Positions 42,516-52,341 of a stretch of 64,000 bases of DNA are shown here, one piece after another. The notes beneath the pieces were generated by a model. The model had not been told where the DNA came from. It searched no databases and worked only from the letters and a program-made list of their open reading frames with translations. A program made the position numbers and the translations under genes. The DNA is from JALQUL01 sp040382935. GTDB lineage: Bacteria; Pseudomonadota; Gammaproteobacteria; Burkholderiales; Burkholderiaceae_C. Each line of letters begins with the position of its first letter. The stretch's first letter is position 1. Location: contig JBEIEP010000002.1 in NCBI GenBank assembly GCA_040382935.1, positions 62,001 through 126,000 on the forward strand, read 5' to 3'.

Positions 42516-44939
42516 ATGTCTCAACTCTTTCCGTCTGACGCCTTGGTCGTCCCCTTTGAACGCTTGCGAATGTCTGATGTGGACGACGTAGGCGGCAAAA
42601 ATGCCAGCCTAGGTGAAATGATTTCGCAGCTTCCTGATGGCGTGCGTGTACCCACCGGGTTTGCGACCACCGCCCACGCGTTTAGGGCTTTCCTTGGACA
42701 CGGTGGACTGGACCACCGCATTGAGTCCCGTCTGGCGCAATGGAACACTGAAGATGTCAATGCCTTGGCGCTGGCCGGCAGCGAGATAAGGACTTGGATA
42801 CAAGCCCAGCCGTTTCCGCCCGACCTAGAGTCGGCTATTCGGTCGGCGTTTGCTACCTTGGTTGAAAGTGGGGCGCATGGCGCGTCCTTTGCTGTACGTT
42901 CTTCAGCAACGGCGGAAGATTTGCCCGATGCCTCTTTTGCTGGTCAGCAAGAAACATTTTTGAACGTGGTTGGCATCGACTCGGTGCTCGCCAAGGTGAA
43001 AGAAGTTTTTGCTTCCCTTTACAACGACCGGGCCATTAGTTACCGCGTGCACAAAGGCTTTTCCCACGCGCAGGTGGCGCTTAGCGCTGGTGTTCAGCGC
43101 ATGGTTAGATCTGATTTGGGTGCGGCTGGGGTCATGTTTACGTTGGACACCGAGTCCGGGTTTCAGGATGTGGTGTTTATCACGTCCAGCTACGGTTTGG
43201 GTGAAACAGTGGTGCAAGGGGCCGTCAACCCTGATGAGTTTTACGTCCATAAGCCCACCCTGCAGCGTGGGAAAAGGGCCGTTATTCGACGCAACCTAGG
43301 ATCGAAATTAATTCAGATGGAATTTTCCTCTGATTTAGAACGACAACAATCGGGCCATTTGGTGCGTACCACGCCAGTGCCCGTTGAGATGCGCAACCGC
43401 TATTCTTTGGACGACACCGAGGTCGAACAACTGGCGCACTACGCGCTACTCATAGAAGCGCACTACGGTCGCCCAATGGATATCGAATGGGGCAAAGACG
43501 GCACAGATGGGCAGCTGTATATCTTGCAAGCCCGTCCCGAAACCGTAAAGAGCCAGATGCTGGGGAAAACAGAGTTCCGCTTTAAGCTCAAGGGAACAGG
43601 CACCGTGTTGGCGCAGGGGCGAGCCATTGGCCAGAAAATCGGAACCGGTTCCGTCAGGCTGGTTCACTCCATCAGCCAAATGGACCAAGTCCAGCCGGGC
43701 GATGTATTGGTGACCGACATGACCGATCCCAACTGGGAGCCCGTCATGAAAAAAGCCTCCGCCATCGTGACCAACCGCGGTGGGCGAACCTGCCACGCCG
43801 CCATTATTGCGCGTGAGTTGGGCATTCCTGCCGTGGTGGGGTGTGGCAATGCCACCGATTTACTCACCGACGGCGCGCTGGTCACGGTAAGTTGTGCAGA
43901 AGGCGACACCGGCGCGGTTTACGACGGGCTGCTAGAAACCGAAGTGACCGAGTCGGTGAGAGGTGAAATGCCCGCCATTGCCACCAAAATCATGATGAAC
44001 GTGGGCAATCCGCAACTGGCCTTTGACTTTTGCCAGATGCCCAATGAAGGGGTTGGCTTGGCGCGGCTTGAATTCATTATCAACAACAATATTGGCATAC
44101 ACCCCAAGGCAATTTTGGACTATCCCAACATCGATACTGACCTCAAGCAGGCCGTGGAGTCGGTTGCCCGTGGCCATGCCTCCCCTCGGGCATTTTATGT
44201 GGACAAGGTCGCCGAGGGTGTTGCCACCATTGCGGCGGCCTTTTGGCCCAAACCGGTGATCGTGCGCTTGAGCGACTTCAAATCCAACGAGTACCGCAAG
44301 CTGATTGGAGGCTCTCGCTATGAACCCGAAGAAGAAAATCCCATGCTGGGCTTTAGGGGAGCAGCGCGCTACATCAGTACCGATTTTGGCCCGGCGTTTG
44401 CAATGGAGTGCGAGGCGCTAAAGCGGGTGCGCGACGACATGGGTCTGGACAATGTGCAGGTCATGGTGCCCTTTGTGCGAACCTTGCCTCAGGCCGAAAA
44501 AGTAACCCAGCTGCTGGCGGCCCATGGCCTCCAGCGGGGCGACAAGGGCCTTAAAGTCATCATGATGTGTGAAGTGCCTAGTAACGCGATTTTGGCGGCT
44601 GATTTTCTTGCCTATTTCGATGGGTTCTCGATTGGCTCCAACGACTTGACACAACTCACGCTGGGCTTGGACAGGGACTCAGGCCTAGAACTTTTGGCGG
44701 CCGATTTTGACGAACGTGACCCTGCAGTCAAGGCCTTGTTGACACAAGCCATCAATGCCTGTTTAGCGCAGGGCAAGTACGTGGGTATTTGTGGGCAGGG
44801 GCCTAGCGACCATTTAGATTTTGCGATATGGCTAGTGGAGCGCGGCATTACCTCTATATCCCTCAACCCTGACAGTGTGGTCGGAACTTGGCAAAAGCTG
44901 GCCCAGGTAGAGGCATCTACCAAGGTTGTAGCTGCGTAA
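42516..44939 (+). CDS. ppsA: Phosphoenolpyruvate synthase
   Basis: Makes PEP from pyruvate and ATP for gluconeogenesis. Order of domains: N-terminal ATP-grasp (GGKNASLGEM; SFAVRSSATAEDLPDASFAGQ, shortened), the phosphohistidine domain with catalytic His in GGRTCHAAIIARELG, and the C-terminal PEP-binding TIM barrel ending GICGQGPSDH. Length 807 aa. ATG 42516 has GGAG seven bases upstream; the frame is open to 42441 but that part is intergenic. Regulation by the adjacent PpsR is expected. Confidence 0.96.
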   Translation: MSQLFPSDALVVPFERLRMSDVDDVGGKNASLGEMISQLPDGVRVPTGFATTAHAFRAFLGHGGLDHRIESRLAQWNTEDVNALALAGSEIRTWIQAQPFPPDLESAIRSAFATLVESGAHGASFAVRSSATAEDLPDASFAGQQETFLNVVGIDSVLAKVKEVFASLYNDRAISYRVHKGFSHAQVALSAGVQRMVRSDLGAAGVMFTLDTESGFQDVVFITSSYGLGETVVQGAVNPDEFYVHKPTLQRGKRAVIRRNLGSKLIQMEFSSDLERQQSGHLVRTTPVPVEMRNRYSLDDTEVEQLAHYALLIEAHYGRPMDIEWGKDGTDGQLYILQARPETVKSQMLGKTEFRFKLKGTGTVLAQGRAIGQKIGTGSVRLVHSISQMDQVQPGDVLVTDMTDPNWEPVMKKASAIVTNRGGRTCHAAIIARELGIPAVVGCGNATDLLTDGALVTVSCAEGDTGAVYDGLLETEVTESVRGEMPAIATKIMMNVGNPQLAFDFCQMPNEGVGLARLEFIINNNIGIHPKAILDYPNIDTDLKQAVESVARGHASPRAFYVDKVAEGVATIAAAFWPKPVIVRLSDFKSNEYRKLIGGSRYEPEEENPMLGFRGAARYISTDFGPAFAMECEALKRVRDDMGLDNVQVMVPFVRTLPQAEKVTQLLAAHGLQRGDKGLKVIMMCEVPSNAILAADFLAYFDGFSIGSNDLTQLTLGLDRDSGLELLAADFDERDPAVKALLTQAINACLAQGKYVGICGQGPSDHLDFAIWLVERGITSISLNPDSVVGTWQKLAQVEASTKVVAA

Positions 44940-44972
44940 CTCGTCGCGTTTAGGCAGCACGATAGAGCGTCC

Positions 44973-47339
44973 ATGTTTCGCCCCACCCTCACCAGTTCCT
45001 CGCTTGAGGCGCGTTGGCTCACGCCGGGTTTTCTCGCCGTTTGGGTGCTGGTGTCCTTTGTGCCGGTGTTTTTTGCACGTAACCTCGACTTTCAAATTGG
45101 GCCCTGGCCTTTTAGCTTTTGGTTAGCAGCGCAAGGCATTGTGGTGGTATACATCCTGTTGGCGGCTTTGTACGCTTGGCGAATGAACCGCTATGAGGAG
45201 CCTTTGACACTCACAGTGGCCAGTGGTGGCGCTATTGACGCTACTCGTACGCAAGCGCACTACCACCGGGGCTTAAAGAAGTGGTTCACCATTTACGTGC
45301 TGTGTCTGGTGGGCTTCTTGGTCTGCATGGTGACTGCCGAGGCGCTGGGTTTGTCGCGTAACTGGGTAGGAGGCATTTTTCTAATTGCCAGCGTCGCTCT
45401 TTATGCTGCCATCGGCATCTATAACCGTACCTCCGATCCATCGGAGTATTACGTTGCTGGGCGACGCATTCCTCCCGTACTCAACGGCATGGCGTGTGCC
45501 GCCGACTGGATGAGCGCCGCATCGTTTATCAGCTTGGCGGGCGGCTTGTATTTGCAGGGCTTCTCTGGCAGCGCCGACGAGCCGGGGGGGCTGGCCTATG
45601 TGCTGGGTTGGACGGGTGGCTTTTGCCTAGTGGCTTTTTTGGTGGCACCCAATCTGCGTCGCTACGATGTCAAAACTGTACCGGACTTTTTTGGCAAGCG
45701 CTTTGGTGGCAAGTGGCCACGCCTGACGGCCGCGATTGCGGCGGTGCTGTGCTCCTTTACCTACATCGTGGCCCAGATTTATGGGGTGGGTTTGATCACC
45801 TCACGGCTCACGGGGGTGCACTTTGAAATCGGTATTTTGTTGGGCTTGGGTGGGGTTCTGGTGTGCTCGTTTTTAGGGGGCATGCGTGCAGTGACCTGGA
45901 CCCAGGTGGCCCAGTACTGTGTGTTGGCAATTGCCTACTTGCTGCCCGTGGGCTGGATGGCTTACAACCAGTTAGGCAACCCGGTGGCACCTGTTGTTTA
46001 CGGCCAACAGTTGGCCAAAATTGAACAGTTAGAGACCCAATTGCTCAACGCCCCGGCTGAAAAAGAAGTGCTCCAAGGGTATCAACTAAGGCGCGACCAG
46101 TACCACGAAAAATTGCAAAATGTGGAGCATGCTTTGACCCTTGACCGTCAACTGGCGCAAGAAAGAGTTCGGTCCCTGAACAATAGCGGTGCCGATCCGT
46201 CCTTGGTTTTCGCTGCAACCCGAGACTTTGCCTTGTTGCCTCGGAACGCGCCAACCGCGCAGCAAAATTGGACGGCGGCCATGCACGACAATGCCTATCG
46301 GGCGCAGCCGCTGGCGGGTTTGCCACGGCATGCCCAGGTGTTCGCTGGCGATCCCCACGGCACCCCCGACGAGCAAGCCACCTTTAACACCTCGCGCATT
46401 AATTTCTTGGCCTTGATGTTCTGTTTGATGGTGGGCACCGCCGGTTTGCCGCACCTGTTAACCCGGTACTTCACTACACCCTCGGTGGCACAGGCTCGTA
46501 CCTCGGTGGCATGGTCCCTGTTCTTTATTGCGTTGGTGTACCTGTCGGCCCCTGCGTTGGCGGTGTTCGTGAAGTACCAGGTCATGAACGATTTGGTGGG
46601 CCTTAGGTTTGATGCGCTGCCTGACTGGATTTCGCAGTGGAGCAAATTGGATCCGGGGTTGATCTCGGTGGCTGACATCAATGCTGACGGCATATTGCAA
46701 TTTGGGGAACTCAAATTGGGTGCTGATCTGGTGATGCTGGTCACCCCCGAACTGGGAGGCATGCCTTACGTCGTGTCCGGCTTGGTGGCCGCTGGTGGGC
46801 TGGCGGCGGCTTTGTCCACTGCAGATGGCTTGCTACTGACAATTGGTAATGCGTTTGCCCACGACATGTACCGATACGGCAAAAACGACCGGGTTAACAT
46901 GATGCGGCGAGTGATGTTTTCCAAGTTCGTATTGATGGTGGCCGCCCTGTTGTCTGCCTACGTCGCCACGCAGCGGCCTGCGGGAATTTTGTTTATCGTG
47001 GCTGCATCCTTTTCGATTGCCGGGGCTGCATTTGTGCCCGCGATGGTAATGGGCCTGTTTTGGCAACGCACCACCCGTGTCGCGGCAGTGGCAGGCATGT
47101 GGTTAGGATTGCTGGTCACATTGATCTATCTGGTACTCAATACCGTGCGTCTGCCTGAATGGTTGGAGCTTGAGGGCGGCATGCGCCTGTTTGGCATTGG
47201 CCCCAACTCGGCTGGTGTTTTTGGTATTCCTGTCGGCTTTCTGACCATATTTTTACTCAGTTGGTGGGGCAAACCCACCGAGGATGACGTGGAATCCAAC
47301 TTTTCTGAGCCCAAGCTTTACGACACGGCGGGGTATTGA
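44973..47339 (+). CDS. Sodium/solute symporter (VC_2705-like) with fused DUF4212-like N-terminal domain
   Basis: Multi-pass symporter of 788 aa. Residues about 15-75 (WVLVSFVPVFFARNLDF; FWLAAQGIVVVYILLAALYA) resemble the DUF4212 small membrane subunit usually encoded as a separate gene before this symporter. The SSS core begins about residue 135 (SEYYVAGRRIPPVLNGMACA) and contains STADGLLLTIGNAF. A ~120-residue hydrophilic, coiled-coil-prone insert lies at about 350-470. An EF-hand-like loop DINADGILQFGE sits at about 568-579. Acetate or another small carboxylate is the likely cargo, by family analogy and proximity to ppsA. Confidence 0.88.
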   Translation: MFRPTLTSSSLEARWLTPGFLAVWVLVSFVPVFFARNLDFQIGPWPFSFWLAAQGIVVVYILLAALYAWRMNRYEEPLTLTVASGGAIDATRTQAHYHRGLKKWFTIYVLCLVGFLVCMVTAEALGLSRNWVGGIFLIASVALYAAIGIYNRTSDPSEYYVAGRRIPPVLNGMACAADWMSAASFISLAGGLYLQGFSGSADEPGGLAYVLGWTGGFCLVAFLVAPNLRRYDVKTVPDFFGKRFGGKWPRLTAAIAAVLCSFTYIVAQIYGVGLITSRLTGVHFEIGILLGLGGVLVCSFLGGMRAVTWTQVAQYCVLAIAYLLPVGWMAYNQLGNPVAPVVYGQQLAKIEQLETQLLNAPAEKEVLQGYQLRRDQYHEKLQNVEHALTLDRQLAQERVRSLNNSGADPSLVFAATRDFALLPRNAPTAQQNWTAAMHDNAYRAQPLAGLPRHAQVFAGDPHGTPDEQATFNTSRINFLALMFCLMVGTAGLPHLLTRYFTTPSVAQARTSVAWSLFFIALVYLSAPALAVFVKYQVMNDLVGLRFDALPDWISQWSKLDPGLISVADINADGILQFGELKLGADLVMLVTPELGGMPYVVSGLVAAGGLAAALSTADGLLLTIGNAFAHDMYRYGKNDRVNMMRRVMFSKFVLMVAALLSAYVATQRPAGILFIVAASFSIAGAAFVPAMVMGLFWQRTTRVAAVAGMWLGLLVTLIYLVLNTVRLPEWLELEGGMRLFGIGPNSAGVFGIPVGFLTIFLLSWWGKPTEDDVESNFSEPKLYDTAGY

Positions 47340-47442
47340 TACACGCCTTTAGGGGCGCCACCGGCAGTGGCTCCGATTCGAGCAAAGTGGCTTGTCGGCA
47401 ATTTTGCGTCCACGCCACAGGACCCGTTAAAGTATTAAACGC

Positions 47443-47448
47443 TATAAT
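47443..47448 (+). promoter_or_regulatory. Candidate -10 element for the rpsF operon
   Basis: Perfect TATAAT 65 bp before the rpsF ATG in an otherwise GC-rich gap. No good -35 is seen 16-18 bp upstream (GACCCG region), so the promoter assignment rests on the -10 only. Confidence 0.4.
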
Positions 47449-47512
47449 CTGCGGTTTTCCCCTTGCCACACTACGTCTGACGCCGTGGGTGGCTTTTCCT
47501 TAAGGAGTGTTT

Positions 47513-47872
47513 ATGCGTCATTATGAAATCATCTTGCTGATTCATCCGGATCAAAGCGAGCAAGTGCCAGCTATGCTGGAGCGTTACAAGGGCATGATCA
47601 CCACCGGTGGCGGTAAAGTGCACCGTGTTGAAGATTGGGGCCGCCGTCAGTTGGCCTACCAAATCAACAAGTTGTCCAAGGCCCACTACCTGTGCGTCAA
47701 CATTGAGGCCGATCAGGCCGTGATGGCGGAACTTGAGCATGCGTTCAAGTTCAACGATGCGGTGCTGCGCCACCTGACGGTGTCGCGCAAAAAGGCCGAT
47801 ACGGGTCCGTCGTCCATGATGAAGTCGGTTGAGCGCGAAGACAACCGTCGCGTGCCACAGGCACAGGACTGA
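47513..47872 (+). CDS. rpsF: 30S ribosomal protein S6
   Basis: Starts MRHYEIILLIHPDQSEQVPA, the S6 pattern, and contains EDWGRRQLAYQINKL. Length 119 aa. ATG 47513 is set by AAGGAG (47502-47507). It is first in the rpsF-priB-rpsR-rplI operon; S6 and S18 bind each other on the 30S platform. Confidence 0.97.
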   Translation: MRHYEIILLIHPDQSEQVPAMLERYKGMITTGGGKVHRVEDWGRRQLAYQINKLSKAHYLCVNIEADQAVMAELEHAFKFNDAVLRHLTVSRKKADTGPSSMMKSVEREDNRRVPQAQD

Positions 47873-47916
47873 TAAGCGACTCGCGATAGCGCGCGGTGTT
47901 TACCTGATTTGATTCA

Positions 47917-48213
47917 TTGAACCACTTCAAACTTGTTGCCAAAATCACCCAGAAGTCTGTGCTACGTTACACCCCCACTGGCCTACCGGCCATTGACCTG
48001 GTGTTGGAACATGAGTCCAAAGTAGCCGATGCCGGTGTGACACGAGATGTAGGACTGGTACTGAAAGCTCTGGCTTTTGGTACAAATGCCGAAATTTTGT
48101 TAAAGACAGCAGTTGGCCAAATGGGCGAATTTTCAGGATTTTTGAACAACGCACGCGGTGGCAGAGGCACATCGTTTCACATACAAAATTTTCACCCCAT
48201 TAACGAACATTAG
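47917..48213 (+). CDS. priB: Primosomal replication protein PriB (TTG start)
   Basis: Single-strand DNA binding OB-fold protein of 98 aa that takes part in PriA-dependent replication restart. LRYTPTGLPAIDLVLEHES is the characteristic segment. The TTG start at 47917 is used because no ATG or GTG lies before the conserved N-terminal strand. Position between rpsF and rpsR is diagnostic. Confidence 0.92.
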   Translation: MNHFKLVAKITQKSVLRYTPTGLPAIDLVLEHESKVADAGVTRDVGLVLKALAFGTNAEILLKTAVGQMGEFSGFLNNARGGRGTSFHIQNFHPINEH

Positions 48214-48222
48214 GAGTCCATC

Positions 48223-48504
48223 ATGCCCGGACCAAAACGTTTTAACAAAGACAAGCGCCCCAAGCGCAACACCCAAACGCTGCTGTTCAAGCGCAAGCGC
48301 TATTGCCGCTTTACAGTGGCTGGTGTTGAAGAAATCGACTACAAAGACGTCGATACGCTGCGTGACTTCATCGGTGAGAACGGCAAGATCATTCCTGCCC
48401 GCCTGACCGGTACACGCGCCATTTACCAGCGTCAGCTCAATACCGCGATCAAGCGTTCACGGTTCTTGGCCATGCTGCCTTATTCTGACCAGCACAAAGT
48501 CTGA
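48223..48504 (+). CDS. rpsR: 30S ribosomal protein S18
   Basis: Basic protein of 93 aa with RKRYCRFTVAGVEEIDYKD and the RNA-binding GTRAIYQRQLNTAIKRSRF. Preceded by TTAGGAGTCCATC. Partner of S6 in the 30S platform. Confidence 0.97.
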   Translation: MPGPKRFNKDKRPKRNTQTLLFKRKRYCRFTVAGVEEIDYKDVDTLRDFIGENGKIIPARLTGTRAIYQRQLNTAIKRSRFLAMLPYSDQHKV

Positions 48505-48515
48505 GGAGAACCAAC

Positions 48516-48968
48516 ATGCAAATCATTTTGTTGGACAAAGTAGTTAACCTAGGCAACCTGGGTGAAATCGTTAAAGTCAAAGACGGCTACGCACGTAACT
48601 TTTTGATTCCCGCCGGACGCGCACGCCGTGCCACCGCAGCGGCAAAAAAAGAGTTTGAAATCAAACGCGCAGAACTTGAAAAAGCCGCCAGTGAAAAACT
48701 GGCAGCCTCTCAAGCCCAGGGCGAAAAGCTGGCCGGCGTTACCGTCAAGCTCACGCAAAAAGCCGGAGTGGACGGCCGTTTGTTCGGTTCGGTCACCAAC
48801 CATGACATCGCCGAAGAACTCACCCGCATGGGTTTTGGCGTGGTCAAGTCGCAAGTGCGTATGCCCAATGGCCCTATCAAAATCGTTAGCGATAGCACCG
48901 TGAGCGTGGCTTTGCATACCGATGTGGTGGTCGCTGTTACTGTGACTGTTTACGGCGAGTCGGCTTAA
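48516..48968 (+). CDS. rplI: 50S ribosomal protein L9
   Basis: Length 150 aa. N-terminal MQIILLDKVVNLGNLGEIV and VKDGYARNFLIPAGRA are diagnostic, followed by the long connecting helix and a C-terminal domain. Last gene of the operon; a strong terminator follows. Confidence 0.97.
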   Translation: MQIILLDKVVNLGNLGEIVKVKDGYARNFLIPAGRARRATAAAKKEFEIKRAELEKAASEKLAASQAQGEKLAGVTVKLTQKAGVDGRLFGSVTNHDIAEELTRMGFGVVKSQVRMPNGPIKIVSDSTVSVALHTDVVVAVTVTVYGESA

Positions 48969-49012
48969 TCGTAAAAAAGGTTGGCACGGGCCCTGAGGCC
49001 CCTGCCGATCAG

Positions 49013-49043
49013 AAAAAAGGCTTCCATCTTGGAGGCCTTTTTT
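49013..49043 (+). terminator. Rho-independent terminator after rplI
   Basis: 13-bp stem (49013-49025 with 49031-49043, one G-T pair), 5-nt loop, and a T6 run in its 3' arm that continues into TATTT. It ends the rpsF operon about 45 bp after the rplI stop. A second GGGCC/GGCCC hairpin lies just before it. Confidence 0.9.
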
Positions 49044-49180
49044 ATTTCTCAACACGATGCGCGGTTATCCACCGCAATTTGCGCACTTATCCAAGGCTTG
49101 CCCACAGGCTTGTCCCCAGGCCATGCGGGCAAATGCCCTACGATTGACGACTTGCCTACCGCCATTGCGGCACTATTCCA

Positions 49181-50587
49181 ATGACAGCATCAGCATTACC
49201 TCTTTTGGCGGAATCGTCAGACCGACAAATAGCCCAGCTACGTGTACCACCCCACTCGGTTGAGGCCGAGGCCAGTGTATTGGGCGGGTTGTTGCTGGAC
49301 AACGCCGCCTGGGAAAAGATTGGCGATTTGTTGGCGGAAAACGATTTTTACCGCTTTGAACACCAGCTGGTTTTTTCGGCGATTGCTTCCTTGATCAATG
49401 CGTCTAAACCAGCCGACGTGGTAACGGTATTTGAGCACTTACAAAATCTGGCCAAATCGGACGAGGTGGGTGGCCTGTCTTACCTGAACGCCTTGGCCCA
49501 GTACGTGCCCAGCGCGGGCAATATTCGGCGCTACGCCGAAATCGTTCGTGAACGCTCTATTTTGCGCAAACTGGTGGGCGCCTGCGACGATATCGCCAGT
49601 CAGGCGTTTAACACCAAAGGCAAGGCGACGTCGGCCATTGTGGATGAGGCCGAGCAAAAAATACTCGCGGTGGGCGAAGAAGGCTCCCGGCTGAACCAGG
49701 GCTTTAAGAGCATGGATACGCTGGTGGTGGACTTGTTAGACCGCGTGCAAGAAATGGCCGACAACCCGAATGATGTGACGGGTGTGCCCACTGGATTCTA
49801 TGATTTGGATAGGATGACGGCGGGCATGCAAGGCGGCGATCTGATTGTTTTAGCCGCACGGCCTTCTATGGGTAAAACCGCGTTGGCTATCAATATTGCC
49901 GAGCACGTTGCACTCAACGAGGGCCTGCCGGTGGCAGTGTTTTCGATGGAGATGGGAGCGGCCCAATTGGCGGTGCGTATCGTGGGCTCCATAGGCCGCA
50001 TCGATCAAGGGCATTTGCGTACAGGCCGCTTAACTGATGAGGAGTGGCCAAGGCTGACAGAAGCGGTTGAGCGCCTGCGCGGCGTGTCCTTGCATATCGA
50101 CGAATCCGCAGGCTTAACCAGCAGCGAATTGCGCGCCAACGCCAGGCGGCTGGCCCGCAAATGTGGCAAATTGGGTTTGATTGTGGTGGACTACTTGCAG
50201 CTCATGAGCGCTAACAGCGGGGGTGACGGCGAAAACCGGGCGACTGAACTGGGTGAGATTTCTAGGGGTTTGAAAACCTTGGCCAAAGAACTGCAATGTC
50301 CGGTGATTGCCTTGTCTCAGCTCAACCGCAGTGTGGAGGCGCGGCCAGACAAACGGCCCATGATGAGCGATTTGCGTGAGTCCGGTGCCATTGAGCAGGA
50401 CGCGGACATCATCATGTTTATTTACCGCGACGAGTACTACACCAAAGAAAAATGCACCGAACCGGGGGTGGCCGAGGTGATCATCGCCAAGCAGCGTAAC
50501 GGCCCTACAGGAACGGTCAAACTGGCCTTCTTAAAGCCCATTACCAAATTTGAAAGCCTGGCCTCTAGCAGCGGCGGTGGTTACTAG
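49181..50587 (+). CDS. dnaB: Replicative DNA helicase DnaB
   Basis: Hexameric 5'-3' helicase of the replisome. The N-terminal domain begins LRVPPHSVEAEASVLGGLL. The RecA-like domain has Walker A ARPSMGKTALA (about 228-238), Walker B LIVVDYLQLM, and the DnaB SRGLKTLAKEL and LSQLNRSVE motifs. Length 468 aa, no intein. A 137-bp spacer follows the rplI terminator, so it has its own promoter or reads through. Confidence 0.96.
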   Translation: MTASALPLLAESSDRQIAQLRVPPHSVEAEASVLGGLLLDNAAWEKIGDLLAENDFYRFEHQLVFSAIASLINASKPADVVTVFEHLQNLAKSDEVGGLSYLNALAQYVPSAGNIRRYAEIVRERSILRKLVGACDDIASQAFNTKGKATSAIVDEAEQKILAVGEEGSRLNQGFKSMDTLVVDLLDRVQEMADNPNDVTGVPTGFYDLDRMTAGMQGGDLIVLAARPSMGKTALAINIAEHVALNEGLPVAVFSMEMGAAQLAVRIVGSIGRIDQGHLRTGRLTDEEWPRLTEAVERLRGVSLHIDESAGLTSSELRANARRLARKCGKLGLIVVDYLQLMSANSGGDGENRATELGEISRGLKTLAKELQCPVIALSQLNRSVEARPDKRPMMSDLRESGAIEQDADIIMFIYRDEYYTKEKCTEPGVAEVIIAKQRNGPTGTVKLAFLKPITKFESLASSSGGGY

Positions 50588-50595
50588 CCAGACGC

Positions 50596-52317
50596 TTAAA
50601 GCACGTCGCTGGCAAAGTCGGCCAGGCGTGAACGCTCGCCACGTGCCAGCGTAATGTGGCCCCCATGCGGCCAGCCCTTGAATTTATCCACCGCGTAAGT
50701 CAGACCTGACGAACCTTCGGTGAGGTAGGGCGTATCAATCTGGGCCAAGTTGCCCATGCAGATAATCTTGGTGCCTGGCCCAGCGCGGGTGATCAGGGTT
50801 TTCATTTGCTTTGGGGTTAGGTTTTGCGCCTCGTCCACAATCAAAAACTTTTGCAAAAAGGTGCGCCCGCGCATAAAGTTCATGCTTTTGATCTTGATGC
50901 GGCTGCGCAGAAGATCATGGGTGGCCGTACGGCCCCACTCGCCACTGTTGCTTTCAAATTTGGTTAACACCTCAAGGTTGTCGTCCATGGCACCCATCCA
51001 GGGGCCCATTTTTTCTTCTTCTGAGCCAGGCAAGAAGCCAATGTCTTCGCCCACACTGACGGTGGCGCGTGTCATGATGATTTCGGTGTAGCGCCGCTCG
51101 TCTAGCACTTGGGTCAACCCGCAAGCCAGAGCCAAAAGGGTTTTGCCTGTGCCAGCAGTACCGGCAATCGACACGAAGTCCACCTCGGGGTCCATGAGCA
51201 GATTCATTGCGAAGTTTTGCTCACGGTTTTTGGCAATAATGCCCCAGACCGCGTTTTTCTGATAGCGGTAGTCTTTAAGGCTTTTGAGCACCGCTGTTTT
51301 GTCGCGCAGTTCGACCACCCGTGCGTACAGGCTGGTTTGCCCTGGCGCTTCAAAGTAGACAAATTCGTTCAAGGTTAACTGGGCCACCCAAGCACCTGTA
51401 ATCCGGTAATAGGCGAAGGCGCCTTCTTGCCAGCTCTCGGTGGATTTACCCCATTGGTTCCAAAAGTCGGCAGGCAGTGCATAGGCCCCGCTATAGAGTA
51501 GATCGCCGTCTTCAAGCGCCTTGTCGTTTTGGTAATCTTCTGCCACCAAGCCCAAGGCCCTGGCCTTGACCCGCATATTGATGTCTTTGCTAACCAGCAC
51601 CACCTGCCGCGGTGCATGCAGGCGCGCCAAGGCGTTGACCACGCCCAAAATTTGGTTATCGGCTTTGCCTTGTGGCAGGCTGGCTGGCAGCTGCACATCC
51701 AGTAACTGGGTTTGAAAAAACAAGCGTCCATCCGCTCCTTTGTGGCCTGTGCGGTTGAGTTCCAACCCGTCATCCATGTTGGCGCTTTGCGCCCCGGCCA
51801 ACGCGTCAAGGCTTCGACTGGTCTGGCGGGCGTTGCGAGCCACTTCTGTTAGCCCTTTTTTGTGGTTGTCCAGCTCTTCAAGCACCACCATGGGCAGGTA
51901 AATGTCGTGCTCTTGAAACTGAAACAAACACATGGGGTCGTGCATCAGTACGTTGGTGTCCAGCACGAAGAGGCGTTTGGGGCCTAGGCTTCGTTTGACT
52001 GTAGGTGTCTTGCGGTGTCCCGCATGCGAACTGGGTTCAACGGGAACGGCTGGTTGCATCGGTGCTTGGGCCGTTGTTGATGCCTGGGTCAAGGGTTCTA
52101 CCACTGCGGCTGCCGGGACAGAGGCGCGTTTGCGCGGGGGCAGGGACGGCGGCTCGAGTAGCGCGCGTGAGGGCTTAGACGATTGAGCAACAGCTAACAC
52201 TGGCGTGGGCGATCGCGCACCGCCGGTGTGGTTGGGGGCGGCGGCAACGGCCTCTGGGTTCAGTCTTTGACGATCAACCCGACTGGCACGTTTGCTGGGA
52301 GGCGGTGGCAGTGGCAT
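50596..52317 (-). CDS. PhoH family protein with N-terminal PIN domain
   Basis: Protein of 573 aa. Residues 1-110 are Pro/Ala-rich and unlike the family core. A PIN-like nuclease domain follows (RLFVLDTNVLMHDP, with acidic residues through about 270). The PhoH ATPase has Walker A GTAGTGKTLLALACG and Walker B LIVDEAQNLTPKQM. This PIN-PhoH pairing suggests RNA unwinding and cleavage, an inference from domain content. Convergent with dnaB, 8 bp between stops. The start may lie further in, since the low-complexity N terminus is poorly conserved. Confidence 0.9.
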   Translation of the reverse strand: MPLPPPPSKRASRVDRQRLNPEAVAAAPNHTGGARSPTPVLAVAQSSKPSRALLEPPSLPPRKRASVPAAAVVEPLTQASTTAQAPMQPAVPVEPSSHAGHRKTPTVKRSLGPKRLFVLDTNVLMHDPMCLFQFQEHDIYLPMVVLEELDNHKKGLTEVARNARQTSRSLDALAGAQSANMDDGLELNRTGHKGADGRLFFQTQLLDVQLPASLPQGKADNQILGVVNALARLHAPRQVVLVSKDINMRVKARALGLVAEDYQNDKALEDGDLLYSGAYALPADFWNQWGKSTESWQEGAFAYYRITGAWVAQLTLNEFVYFEAPGQTSLYARVVELRDKTAVLKSLKDYRYQKNAVWGIIAKNREQNFAMNLLMDPEVDFVSIAGTAGTGKTLLALACGLTQVLDERRYTEIIMTRATVSVGEDIGFLPGSEEEKMGPWMGAMDDNLEVLTKFESNSGEWGRTATHDLLRSRIKIKSMNFMRGRTFLQKFLIVDEAQNLTPKQMKTLITRAGPGTKIICMGNLAQIDTPYLTEGSSGLTYAVDKFKGWPHGGHITLARGERSRLADFASDVL

Positions 52318-52341
52318 GGGGTGTACCTTGGCGCTTTGCGT

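Noticed and set aside
47341..47400. GCCAC/GTGGC hairpin after the symporter gene as a terminator
   Set aside because: Five-bp stem with no following T-run.
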